Below the pieces are notes generated by a model. It made no database searches and was not told the DNA's origin. It was given only the letters and a program-made list of their open reading frames with translations. 26,938 nt of DNA, taken from NCBI GenBank assembly GCA_964423545.1, contig CAYRFV010000044.1:1-26938 (forward strand). The letters run 5' to 3'. The number at the start of each line of letters is the position of its first letter. Position 1 is the stretch's first letter. Position numbers and translations under genes: made by a program. The stretch comes from JALOOE01 sp964423545. GTDB lineage: Bacteria > Chloroflexota > Anaerolineae > CG2-30-64-16. Of the stretch, positions 17,054-24,691 are shown in pieces.

Positions 17054-17387
17054 ATGGATGAGACGCGGGGAGGCAGGGCCGGCGGACCGGGCATAGCAGC
17101 CACGGGCGGCTGGCGCCAGCGCGCACGGCAGTTGAAGCGGGAGGCCCATGCGCTTGTTCTGGCCTATCGCGATCCGCGCGTGCCCTGGTATGCCAGACTA
17201 CTGGCAGCGTGCGTTGAGCCTGAAGTTGATCCCGCCACAAGTGATGGTAGAATGCCGCGAGCGAGCGCGTGTTGCAGAGGACGGCCCGCCCCATTGGGCC
17301 GCCGCAGCCGTGATCATTGCCGTCTGGATCGGGCTGACGGCGTTGTTGATCGCGTTTGCCTGGAGGTGGGTCAGCGGGCTCGGATAA
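17054..17387 (+). pseudogene. YkvA family (DUF1232) gene with internal deletion and frame change
   Basis: Two pieces of a DUF1232 protein lie in different frames. From ATG 17054 the frame encodes 54 residues ending LKREAHALVLAYRDPRVPWYARLLAACV, the N-terminal part of the YkvA domain. From about 17210 the other frame encodes LSLKLIPPQVMVECRERARV, then a transmembrane segment (AAVIIAVWIGLTALLIAFAW) and a stop at 17387. The conserved centre expected between them, of the form VAYALSPIDLIPDFIPVLGYLDD...PLGIA, is absent. About 35 codons have been lost and the frame is not restored. The first frame runs on without a stop into the corA gene. Either a real deletion in the strain or population, or a small assembly error, could explain this. 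Confidence 0.75.
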
Positions 17388-17404
17388 GAAAGACAGCATA
17401 CGGG

Positions 17405-17433
17405 TTGGGGCGCGAGAGGTCACAGCGTATCCT
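17405..17433 (+). promoter_or_regulatory. Weak promoter candidate before corA-like gene
   Basis: TTGGGG (17405-17410) and TATCCT (17428-17433) are 17 bases apart but match consensus at only three and four positions. It lies in the 74-base gap between the broken YkvA gene and the CorA gene. Confidence 0.25.
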
Positions 17434-17461
17434 GGGGCAGGCTCATCAAGGGAAAACACAC

Positions 17462-18563
17462 ATGCAGACGCTCGTCGTGTCGCAGAACGGCCAGTTTCAC
17501 AACCATGTCCCTCTCTCCGCTATCGATCAGGCCCTGGTCGCGCCGAACACTCTGCTCTGGCTCGATCTGCAGGACCCAACCGAGGACGACACCCGGCTGC
17601 TGCGCGAGGAGTTCGGCTTCCACCCCCTCGCCATCGAGGATGCCATCCGCTCGCACGAACGGCCGAAAGTCGATGCCTATGGGCCGATCTCAGGCGCCTC
17701 CGGCGAGACGGTTGAGCTGTTTGACCCGACAGGCAGTTACGCAGCGCCCAGCTTCGAGATGAAGGCGGTCGATCTTGCGCAGCCGGACGCGGAGAGCCAG
17801 CCTCGTTGCGGCAGCTACTACCTGGTCGTCTTCTATGCCGCGAAGCTCGACGCCGGGCACGCGCACATCGAGACACAGGCCCTGAATCTGTTATTCGGCG
17901 CCAACTACCTGATCACGGTGCACCATGGCCCCATCCCCTGCATCCCGGAGACGCTGGCGCGCTGGCGCGCCCCGAACAGTCCGCTCGAACATCGCGTCGG
18001 CGAGCTGGTTCATGCGCTGCTCGATGCCATTGTGGACGAGTATTTTCCCCTGATGGACCAGGTGGCAGATCGCGTCGAGGATCTGGAAGACACCATATTC
18101 GTGGAATTCGACGAAGCAGCGATTCGAACCATTTTTGCGTTGAAGAAGAACCTGCTCAGCTTGCGCCGGGTCGTCGCGCCGGAGCGCGATGTGCTGAACG
18201 TCCTCTTGCGCCGCCAGTTGCGCATTTTCCGATCCGACGATGTGGCCTATCTCCAGGATGTCTACGATCACCTGGTGCGCGTCACCGACAACATCGACAC
18301 CTACCGCGACCTGCTGACCAGCGCTCTCGATTCCTATCTCTCACTCCAGTCCAACAAGCTGAACGAGGTCGTCAAGATCCTCACCATCGCCTCGATCATT
18401 CTGATGGCCGATGCACTCGTGACAGGCTTCTACGGCCAGAATTTCGATATCTTCCCCGAGCTGAAGTGGGCCAGCGGCTNNNNNNNNNNTCTGGTCGCTG
18501 GGCTTGATGGCCGCGATCACGGTCGGACTCGTTCTCTATTTCAAGCGCAAGAAATGGCTGTGA
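17462..18563 (+). CDS. corA: CorA-type magnesium/divalent cation channel, interrupted by an assembly gap
   Basis: A cytoplasmic domain (MQTLVVSQNG to about residue 310), a long helix and two C-terminal transmembrane segments identify CorA, the pentameric magnesium channel. ATG 17462 has AAGGGA about eight bases upstream. The pore-loop signature, usually YGMNF, is YGQNF here. The gap of ten Ns lies just after ELKWASG; beyond it the right frame reads WSLGLMAAITVGLVLYFKRKKWL and stops at 18563, the usual CorA end, so the gene is probably intact. A frame taken literally across ten Ns gives a wrong tail. Between KVDAY and YYLVVFYA is an insert of about 43 residues (DNA 17681-17810) that most CorA proteins lack. 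The gene converges on the minus-strand operon with 11 bases between stops. Confidence 0.88.
18480..18489. other. Assembly gap (10 N) inside the corA gene
   Basis: Ten Ns between the YGQNF pore loop and the last transmembrane segment. Compared with other CorA proteins only a few residues (typically YPLA or similar) should be missing. Confidence 0.97.
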
Positions 18564-18574
18564 GGAGGTCGATC

Positions 18575-21160
18575 TCACTGGGGCCGGTGGACCGGCGGTG
18601 ATTGAGCCGGTTCGATGCGGAGCGGCTGGTTCAGCCGGCCAACCGGCTCCCCCGCGGCATCCAGGAAGAGGTAGTCGGCCGGATCGTTGAGCCGGTAGAT
18701 GAAGGCCTCCAGGGTGTAGCGGTCCATTGCGTCCGGCAGCCGCAGGGGGTGCGTCGTGGTGACAACCATGCCCGGCTGCCACGTGCGCACGAGATTCACG
18801 TCGCCGCCCAAAGCCAGGTCGTACTGTGCGACGACTTGCCCGCGGCTATCCAGAACGCGCGCACTGACGCTGGCGTCGGCGTCCGGCCGGTCAAGCAAAC
18901 GCCACGGCAGGGTAACGGTGAATGCAGTCGCTGCTGAGAGTTCGGAGGGCGCGCCGCCCAGCGTTTGCGCCTGGATCGGCAGCAGGCGCACCGGATCGGC
19001 GCCGCTCCTGGCTGTCACCTGCCGCTCATACGGTGCAACCTCGACCCGTGCGTCGGCGGCGGTCAGCCGCAGTATGGCAGGCTCCTCGCGCCACGCTGCA
19101 GGCAGCTCAAGACCCGTCACGCTCCCGCCGCCGACGACCAGGGGCAGTTGAACCCGCGCCTCGAACGTCTGCACGGGCCCGCCGCCCACCGGCTGCCATG
19201 CCCCCTGCACGCGCAGCGGTTGTCCCGGCAGAATCACCACGTTGTCTCGATCCGCTGACGAGAGCAGCAGGAACGCCTGCCCGTCATCCGTGCTCCAGAA
19301 ACGTCCCGTCACGCGGCCTGCAGGAGCCAGATCAGGCGCCAGGCGATAGACCCGGTCCGAGCCGAAGTCGCGCTCTAGCGCCACAGCAGGGATCTGCGCC
19401 ATTGCCTCGCGCAGGTCAGCAGCCCGGCCCGGCTGGAATGCCTCCAGCAGATTGCCGTGGACAATGACGCGCTCCACCGCCAATCCGCGCAGCAGCGCCA
19501 GCGACCGCTCGTCCGGGAAGTGCGCCAGCGTCAGACCCAGCTCGCGATGGTGCGGCGGTACGAAGCCGCTGTAGCCGTCTATACTGGGCTGCCAATGGCC
19601 GGCCTGGAAATACTGGTAGCGCAACAGGTTATAGTCCGGCCAGGCAGAGGTTGCCGTCGAAGCCGTTGCGCCCGCCGGCTTCGACGCCAACTCGGAGGTC
19701 AACGGCAGCTCGACGAACGCGGCACGCGGCTGCGTGGCCAGCCATGCGTAGAGCGGCGCATGCACCGGCGGCATCGGGTGGACGGCGAATGGGCCCAGGC
19801 CGCCCGCGACCTCGACGAGAATGGTCGCCGCCAGGATCGCCACGACCCATGGGGGATGGCGCGCGGCCCATGATCGAGGGCGAGCGCCCCTGATTCGATG
19901 CAGCAGCCATGCAGCGCCCATGGCCGCGAGCATCGCCAGCGCCAGAAAGGCGGTATTGGCGAAGCGGCCTGGGGCGCGGATCGCGGTCATGCCAGGCAGA
20001 TGCAGGTAGAGCCATCCGAAAGGCAGCGGCAGCCCGCCCGGGTCGGCCGCGCTGAACTTAATGCGCGGCCCCAGCGACAGGATCAGCGCAGCGAGGAAGA
20101 GCAGCAGCCAGTAGCCACGCCCCAGGCCGGAAGCGGCGTGTGCGAAGTGGCGGGCGGCGCCAGAGGCGGTCGCTCGCCCCCGCCCAGCAACGACTCCCAG
20201 CACGGACAGCAGGATGACGATGAAGCCCGGAAAAAGCGCTCCTTCGACCGATGCGAGGCCGGGCGGAAGCCGGTAGATCGGGTTGGCCAGCGGCGGCCGC
20301 AGGTACTCGGCCAGCGTCGCCGCGTTCTGCAAGGTCTCGCCGATCGACCGCTCCAGCCCCAGCTCATTCCGCATCCGGAGATAGGGGGCGGCGAACGGCG
20401 CCAGCAGCAGCGCAGCCAGCGCCACCCAGAGGGCGAGCCCCGCCAGCCGGCGCACTGCCGCGATCGATGGCCGGATGACCAGGTATAGGCCAACCGCCAG
20501 GGCCACCTGGAAGCCATAGTAAAACGCCGACAGCGTCTGAAGCAGGGCGCACAGTGCGAAGAGCGCGGCGTCCTTCGGCATACCGCGACGCCAGTAACGA
20601 TCCAGGAAGAGCAGCGCCAGCGGCAGCCAAGCGATGGTGAGCAGTTGAAGCTGGCTGAGGTGCCCGAACTGATGCGGTGAGAACGCGTAGATCAGGCCGG
20701 CGAGAAAGGCGGACGGGCGGATGACGCCCGCCGGGTGACCGCGGGCTGGCCTCGCGCGGCCGGCGCCCTGCGACAGGATGTCCGCGGCCAGGAGGTATGC
20801 ACCGTATCCCGCAAGCGGAAAGGCGGCCAGGAAGAGCAGATTGTAGACCAGCACCGGATTGCCGGTGGCAGCCAGCAGCGGGACAGCGATCGGCGCTGCG
20901 GGCCAAAGGATCTCAGACAGCGCCAGCGTGTCGGCCAGCGGATGAAAGATCGGTGCGGCGAACAGCGCCGACGGGTCGCGCGGCAAGATGTGCGCCTGCC
21001 ATGCCACGATCCAGGTGTTGAGCAGGGTGTCGGAGCGATCGTGCAGCCCGGAGCCGAGCAGGGGCAGCAGCGGCCGGAAGATCAGAAGCGTCAGGGCTGT
21101 GTAAATCAGCAGGGGCGCAAGGGCGACCAGCGCACGATAGGAGCCCGAAGACGATCTCAT
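18575..21160 (-). CDS. Large GT-C/YfhO-like membrane protein with C-terminal beta domains
   Basis: An 861-residue protein with about eleven transmembrane segments in the first 460 residues and a long outer tail. The first outer loop has HDRSDTLLNTWIVAWQAH, with an acidic pair where GT-C enzymes place their catalytic acid; SPHQFGHLSQLQLLTIAWLPL follows, a pattern frequent in large Chloroflexota and Actinobacteria membrane proteins of this type. The tail ends with a module (ARVLDSRGQVVAQYD, W.PGMVV) matching the tail of the protein at 813. It lacks the VYVR.A.AE motif of the three PTPS-like proteins, so it is a separate branch. ATG 21160 is preferred; a TTG lies two codons earlier. It is the last gene of the minus-strand operon, 28 bases after yjbQ. 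Probable role in surface glycan or lipid-linked sugar handling, by inference. Confidence 0.75.
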   Translation of the reverse strand: MRSSSGSYRALVALAPLLIYTALTLLIFRPLLPLLGSGLHDRSDTLLNTWIVAWQAHILPRDPSALFAAPIFHPLADTLALSEILWPAAPIAVPLLAATGNPVLVYNLLFLAAFPLAGYGAYLLAADILSQGAGRARPARGHPAGVIRPSAFLAGLIYAFSPHQFGHLSQLQLLTIAWLPLALLFLDRYWRRGMPKDAALFALCALLQTLSAFYYGFQVALAVGLYLVIRPSIAAVRRLAGLALWVALAALLLAPFAAPYLRMRNELGLERSIGETLQNAATLAEYLRPPLANPIYRLPPGLASVEGALFPGFIVILLSVLGVVAGRGRATASGAARHFAHAASGLGRGYWLLLFLAALILSLGPRIKFSAADPGGLPLPFGWLYLHLPGMTAIRAPGRFANTAFLALAMLAAMGAAWLLHRIRGARPRSWAARHPPWVVAILAATILVEVAGGLGPFAVHPMPPVHAPLYAWLATQPRAAFVELPLTSELASKPAGATASTATSAWPDYNLLRYQYFQAGHWQPSIDGYSGFVPPHHRELGLTLAHFPDERSLALLRGLAVERVIVHGNLLEAFQPGRAADLREAMAQIPAVALERDFGSDRVYRLAPDLAPAGRVTGRFWSTDDGQAFLLLSSADRDNVVILPGQPLRVQGAWQPVGGGPVQTFEARVQLPLVVGGGSVTGLELPAAWREEPAILRLTAADARVEVAPYERQVTARSGADPVRLLPIQAQTLGGAPSELSAATAFTVTLPWRLLDRPDADASVSARVLDSRGQVVAQYDLALGGDVNLVRTWQPGMVVTTTHPLRLPDAMDRYTLEAFIYRLNDPADYLFLDAAGEPVGRLNQPLRIEPAQSPPVHRPQ

Positions 21161-21188
21161 GGGCAATCGGCCACCCGGCAGGTCGCAG

Positions 21189-21605
21189 CTACTCGCCCAT
21201 GACCTGCACCACCAGGCGGCGGGTGCGGGGACGGGTGTCGAAGTCCAGGAACACGATCTGCTGCCACACGCCCAGGGTCAACCGGCCCTGGACGAAAGGC
21301 ACGGTCAGCGATGGACCGATCAGTGCAGCGCGCACGTGCGCGCTGCCGTTGTCATCACCCCAGCGTAGATGATGCTGATAGACGCCGTCTTCGGGCGCGA
21401 TCGCCTCGAACGCATGCCGCAGATCGGCCACGGCGCCGCTTTCGTGCTCGATGGTCGTCAGTCCGCCCGTCGACCCCGGGCAGAAGACCGTGACGATGCC
21501 GGCGGTCAAACCGGAAGCCGCCACGCTCTCCTGCACCAGTGATGTGATCTCTTCGACGTCGGTGTGACCCTGTGTGCGCAGCGTCAGCTCCTCCGTCACG
21601 ACCAC
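21189..21605 (-). CDS. yjbQ: YjbQ family protein (UPF0047, secondary thiamine-phosphate synthase)
   Basis: 138 residues from GTG 21605, the usual size. The family pattern is nearly complete: PGSTGGLTTIEHESG, then LRHAFEAIAPEDGVYQHH, GDDNGSAHVRAALIGPSLTVP, then GRLTLGVWQQIVFLDFD and the RPRTRRLVVQVMGE end. Family members have weak thiamine-phosphate synthase activity when overproduced; their true job is unsettled. The start is GTG 21605 or GTG 21599; a longer frame would reach back into the redoxin gene and has no family match. It starts ten bases after the redoxin stop, so it is co-transcribed with the redox genes upstream. Confidence 0.9.
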   Translation of the reverse strand: MVVTEELTLRTQGHTDVEEITSLVQESVAASGLTAGIVTVFCPGSTGGLTTIEHESGAVADLRHAFEAIAPEDGVYQHHLRWGDDNGSAHVRAALIGPSLTVPFVQGRLTLGVWQQIVFLDFDTRPRTRRLVVQVMGE

Positions 21606-21615
21606 GATGCAGCGC

Positions 21616-22149
21616 TCACTTCCACTTGATGGTGCAGCCAACCGCCGGGGTCTCCGGCGTCGGCGCAGGCTTGCCGGCAAGCACGGCATCGAGCGCCTGG
21701 CGGAGGTAGGGCGTCTTCACCGCCGCCGGCTCCTCGTAGTTGTCATCGACGGCGCCCTGGTACCGAAGGGCTCGGCCTTTGTCGAAAACGAACACCTCAG
21801 GGGTGCGCAGCGCGCCGTAGGCGCGCGCTACTTCTTGTGACTCATCGAAGAGATAAGGGAAGTTGAAACCCTTTTCGGCTGCTCGCTCGATCATTTTCGG
21901 GAAACTATCATCAGGGTATTTCACTGCATCATTCGCGTTGATCGCGATGAGCTGCACCCCTCGTGCGGCATAGTCGGCCTGAATCTGGATCAAGCGATCT
22001 TCCCACGCGCGCGCATAGGGGCAGTGGTTGCAGGTGAACACGACGACGACCGCCTCCTGCGCGGCGAATCCGGCCAGGGAATGGCGCTTGCCATCGACGC
22101 CGGGCAAGTCAAAGGCGATCGCCTTGGCTCCGATCTTCAGATTGCTCAT
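21616..22149 (-). CDS. Thioredoxin-fold redoxin (AhpC/TSA-like, CNHCPYA type)
   Basis: 177 residues from ATG 22149, which has AAAGGAG eight bases upstream. The thioredoxin fold carries FTCNHCPYA with Cys40 and Cys43, then YGALRTPEVFVFD with the cis-proline. The C-terminus is GCTIKWK with Cys172, a feature seen in many proteins of this CNHCPY group, where the third cysteine may act as resolving or partner cysteine. There is no signal peptide, so it works in the cytoplasm. Likely a thiol peroxidase or disulfide reductase; the electron donor is unknown. It lies 30 bases after the DF-family gene and 10 bases before yjbQ. Confidence 0.88.
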   Translation of the reverse strand: MSNLKIGAKAIAFDLPGVDGKRHSLAGFAAQEAVVVVFTCNHCPYARAWEDRLIQIQADYAARGVQLIAINANDAVKYPDDSFPKMIERAAEKGFNFPYLFDESQEVARAYGALRTPEVFVFDKGRALRYQGAVDDNYEEPAAVKTPYLRQALDAVLAGKPAPTPETPAVGCTIKWK

Positions 22150-22179
22150 GGCTGCGGCTCCTTTCACGAACGGATGGGG

Positions 22180-22518
22180 TCACGGTGACCCATGCGGATC
22201 GACGGCCTGTGCGCTGCGCAGGCTGCGACGGATCAGTTCAGACGGAGGCAACGGCGAGATGCGACCGTCCTCGCGGCGATAGGCGCGGCAGGCCAGCGCA
22301 GGCCGGGCGCCCGGCGGCGGCGGGTCGACGTCGCGGCCCTCAACAAGAATCGTCGGCGAGCCCACGAACCGCCACACTTCCGCCTCAGCGTCGGTCTCGA
22401 TCTTCACGATCTCCACCTCTGCTGCAATCCCTTCTTCGGCCAGCACCTGGCGCAGGCGCTCAAGCGCCACCTCATGGGACGGGCACTCTTCATAGTAGAG
22501 AAACGACACGTGAACCAT
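22180..22518 (-). CDS. Small thioredoxin-like DF-family protein
   Basis: 112 residues from ATG 22518. It begins VSFLYYEECPSHEVALERL, a thioredoxin-like first strand and helix with Cys12 in ECPSH, and then has FVGSPTILVEGRDVDP with the cis-proline and ACRAYRR with Cys77. Relatives I recall have GCP(N/H) at the first site and some carry selenocysteine there. Other possible database names are glutaredoxin-like or alkylmercury-lyase-like, but no mercury genes are nearby. It is the first gene of a four-gene operon with a redoxin, YjbQ and a GT-C protein. Substrate unknown. Confidence 0.75.
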   Translation of the reverse strand: MVHVSFLYYEECPSHEVALERLRQVLAEEGIAAEVEIVKIETDAEAEVWRFVGSPTILVEGRDVDPPPPGARPALACRAYRREDGRISPLPPSELIRRSLRSAQAVDPHGSP

Positions 22519-22537
22519 GGGCTCCGCCTCCCACGGC

Positions 22538-22566
22538 ATTATATGCGCCGAAGGCACCTCGGTCAA
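22538..22566 (-). promoter_or_regulatory. Near-consensus promoter of the redox/yjbQ/GT-C operon
   Basis: On the minus strand TTGACC (22566-22561) and TATAAT (22543-22538) are 17 bases apart, five and six matches to consensus. Start would be near 22531, leaving a leader of about 13 bases that holds the GAGG/GGAG ribosome site. Confidence 0.7.
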
Positions 22567-22670
22567 CACGCCGCCCAGCGACACAGCGACCCAACCTGGG
22601 GCGTCCAGGGTCCGCCATCGGCATGAGCCGTCCCCTGCTCCGGCGCAGCGGCCAGCGATCGACCGGACGC

Positions 22671-23936
22671 TCAGGCGATCTCGCGCAAGCACGCCAGGCA
22701 GTACTCCACCTCTTCTTGGGTGTTGTAATGCGCCAGCCCGGCGCGCACCACCCCGCCGGTCTCCTCCAACCCGAGCCGCTCAGTGACAGCGAGGGCGTAG
22801 AAGTTGCCTGCCCACACATAGACGCCGCGACGCGCAAGGTGCTCCGCCACCTGCTGCGGCGTGCGGCGGGCCAGCCGAAACGCAGCGGTCGGCGTGCGGC
22901 GATCAAAACGGGCGACATCGCGGATGCCATAGAAGCTCAAGCCGGGAATCGCCAGGAGGCCAGCGACGAAATGCTCGAACAGGGGCCGTTCGTAGTGCTG
23001 AATCGCGGCCATGGCTTGCTTGAGCGCGAGCCGCCGGCCCGAAAAGCCGGGGAACTCCGACGTGAAAGGTGCGCCGAACTCCTCGCCCAGCTCGGCCAGG
23101 TAATCGATCGCTGCCGACACGCCGGCCTGGGCTTCGTGACTTTGCGTGCCGGTCTCGAACTTGTCGGGCGGCAGGTTGCCGGCCGGGCGCACTTTGTAGG
23201 CGCTCAGGCGCTCCAACAGATCATACCTGCCCCACAGCACGCCGGAATGCGGGCCGAAGAATTTGTAGGGCGAGCACACCAGGAAATCGCAGCCGAGCGC
23301 CTTCACATCGATTGGCCCGTGCGGCGCGTAATGGACGGCATCGACCCACAGCCACGCGCCCGCGTTGTGGGCCAGTTCGGCGATGCGGCGGATCGGGTTG
23401 ATCGTCCCGACAGCGTTGGAGGCATGTCCGACCGCGACCACGCGCGTGCGGGGGCTGAGCTTGGCGGCCAGGTCGTCCAGGCGCAGCGTGCAGTCGGTCG
23501 GATCGAACTCCACCTCTCTGACGACGATCCCACGCTCGGCTAACGCCAGCCAGGGGGCGCGATTGGCGTCGTGATCGAGCTGCGTGATGAGAATCTCATC
23601 GCCAGCAGCGAGCCCGCGACCGATCGCCCGGCTCAGTGCGAAAGTCAGCGATGTCATGTTCGGGCCAAAGACGATCTCGTTGGCCGATTCTGCGTTGAGG
23701 AAATCCGCCATCCCCCGGTGCGCGGCGAGGAGCACTGTGTCACTCTCGCGGCTGGTGCGGAACGCGCCCCCATGATTCGCATTGGTGGCAGCCAGATAGC
23801 GGCTCATGGCATCGATGACGCGTTGAGGCGTTTGGGTGCCCCCGGGTCCGTCGAAGAACACGGCGGCGCGGCCCGCATCTTGGGTCGCCAGAGCTGGGAA
23901 CTGGACGCGCAGCGGTGAGAGGTCAATGCCTGGCAT
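22671..23936 (-). CDS. Aminotransferase class V enzyme, cysteine desulfurase-like (TIGR01976 type)
   Basis: 421 residues from ATG 23936, with AGGAG eight bases upstream. PLP-binding features of the class V fold are present: FDGPGGTQTP near the start, LDHDANRAPW, VDAVHYAPH with the cofactor Asp, and SPYKFFGPHSG with Lys225 as the Schiff-base lysine. The end VRAGLAHYNTQEEVEYCL matches SufS/CsdA. The loop that in SufS reads RTGHHCAQPL is WAGNFYALAV here, so the catalytic cysteine position is Tyr380. It is therefore unlikely to be a cysteine desulfurase; the subfamily has been named cysteine desulfurase-like with unknown substrate, and lyases such as isopenicillin-N-epimerase-like enzymes share this loss. 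It has its own promoter and is 152 bases upstream of the redox operon. Confidence 0.9.
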   Translation of the reverse strand: MPGIDLSPLRVQFPALATQDAGRAAVFFDGPGGTQTPQRVIDAMSRYLAATNANHGGAFRTSRESDTVLLAAHRGMADFLNAESANEIVFGPNMTSLTFALSRAIGRGLAAGDEILITQLDHDANRAPWLALAERGIVVREVEFDPTDCTLRLDDLAAKLSPRTRVVAVGHASNAVGTINPIRRIAELAHNAGAWLWVDAVHYAPHGPIDVKALGCDFLVCSPYKFFGPHSGVLWGRYDLLERLSAYKVRPAGNLPPDKFETGTQSHEAQAGVSAAIDYLAELGEEFGAPFTSEFPGFSGRRLALKQAMAAIQHYERPLFEHFVAGLLAIPGLSFYGIRDVARFDRRTPTAAFRLARRTPQQVAEHLARRGVYVWAGNFYALAVTERLGLEETGGVVRAGLAHYNTQEEVEYCLACLREIA

Positions 23937-23988
23937 GAACGGATCTCCTGGAGTCAGATGCGGCGGGACCGAAAGGGCGCCTGCCGAC

Positions 23989-24017
23989 ATCTTAGCGGCA
24001 TTCGCGACGGTTGGCAA
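23989..24017 (-). promoter_or_regulatory. Promoter of the cysteine-desulfurase-like gene
   Basis: On the minus strand TTGCCA (24017-24012) and TAAGAT (23994-23989) are 17 bases apart, five and four or five matches to consensus. Start would be near 23982, about 45 bases before the ATG. Confidence 0.6.
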
Positions 24018-24049
24018 GCTGTGCGCGTTTCGCCGGCGACCGCGTCCTG

Positions 24050-24058
24050 TGATATACT
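24050..24058 (+). promoter_or_regulatory. Extended -10 promoter for the gene at 24091
   Basis: TGATATACT, a TGn-extended -10 with five matches to TATAAT. No clear -35. It is back to back with the promoter for the desulfurase-like gene, about 30 bases apart. Start would be near 24065. Confidence 0.5.
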
Positions 24059-24090
24059 CCCTCCTGCAATCCTCAGAGGAGATGGCCGAA

Positions 24091-24669
24091 ATGGCATCCC
24101 GCATTCGACTCTTTGTCAGCGGCGGTCCCGACCAGGAACCGGCCCGCGAGCTGCTCGGACAGGCATTGGCTGAATTCCCGGTCAACGTCGGCTGGGTCAT
24201 CAAGCGCACGCCCGACATCGATTCGGTTGCCGAAAGCCACCTGTTTCTGTTGCTGTTCGGTGCAGATATCACTGCGCCGGTCGGGCTGGAGTTGTATTGG
24301 GCTCTGCGCACCGAGAAGCCGATCTTCTGCTTCCGCAGCGAGGTGAGCCGGACGCCTGCCGGCCAGGTGTTCATCCAGCAGAATGCCGGGTTGAACTGGC
24401 GACGTTTCGCCGATCTTGCCGCGTTCCGCCGGCTGGTGCTGGTCGACCTGAGCCGGTTTCTCCTGGCGCATACCGAACGTTACGGGATCACGGCGTTGGA
24501 AGCGCAGCAATTGCATGCCCACATCGGGACTCTGGAGAAAGCGCCGGCGGCTCCACAGGCTGAGGCGAGCGCGCCCCCGAAGACGCTCGGCGCCGGCGGC
24601 GGTGGCGTGATCCTGGCGCCGGGCAAAGACGAGCCGCGCGGCGCCCGGCTGGTCGGCGAGCCAGGCTGA
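24091..24669 (+). CDS. Unrecognised protein with Rossmann-like N-terminal domain
   Basis: 192 residues from ATG 24091. AGAGGAG ends nine bases before it; another ATG at 24082 directly abuts the same ribosome site and is less likely. The start RIRLFVSGGPDQEPARELLG and the later ESHLFLLLFGADITAPVGLEL and EKPIFCF form alternating strands and helices like those in nucleoside 2-deoxyribosyltransferase, DUF4062 or TIR-like domains, which share an opening I.VFVSG and an ADLF..L.G core. A C-terminal tail rich in Ala, Pro and Gly (about 150-192, with GAGGGGVILAPG) is probably disordered. No catalytic residue can be named with confidence. It is 22 bases upstream of the membrane protein at 24692, probably one transcript. 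Confidence 0.6.
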   Translation: MASRIRLFVSGGPDQEPARELLGQALAEFPVNVGWVIKRTPDIDSVAESHLFLLLFGADITAPVGLELYWALRTEKPIFCFRSEVSRTPAGQVFIQQNAGLNWRRFADLAAFRRLVLVDLSRFLLAHTERYGITALEAQQLHAHIGTLEKAPAAPQAEASAPPKTLGAGGGGVILAPGKDEPRGARLVGEPG

Positions 24670-24691
24670 GCCGCCTGCGTCAACGCACACC

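Noticed and set aside
15531..17459. Long minus-strand frame of 642 codons
   Set aside because: It is antisense to the DUF5671-DUF3842 gene and YkvA remnant, and has low-complexity Arg/Gln/Gly composition.
16958..18601. A single fused protein reaching from the DUF3842 region through YkvA into CorA
   Set aside because: The frame is open by chance through the YkvA deletion. CorA has its own ATG and ribosome site at 17462, and its true end is in another frame after the N gap.
22671..24374. N-terminal extension of the desulfurase-like protein to 24374
   Set aside because: The extra 146 residues have no family match, cross the promoter region and lie opposite the gene at 24091; ATG 23936 has a good ribosome site.
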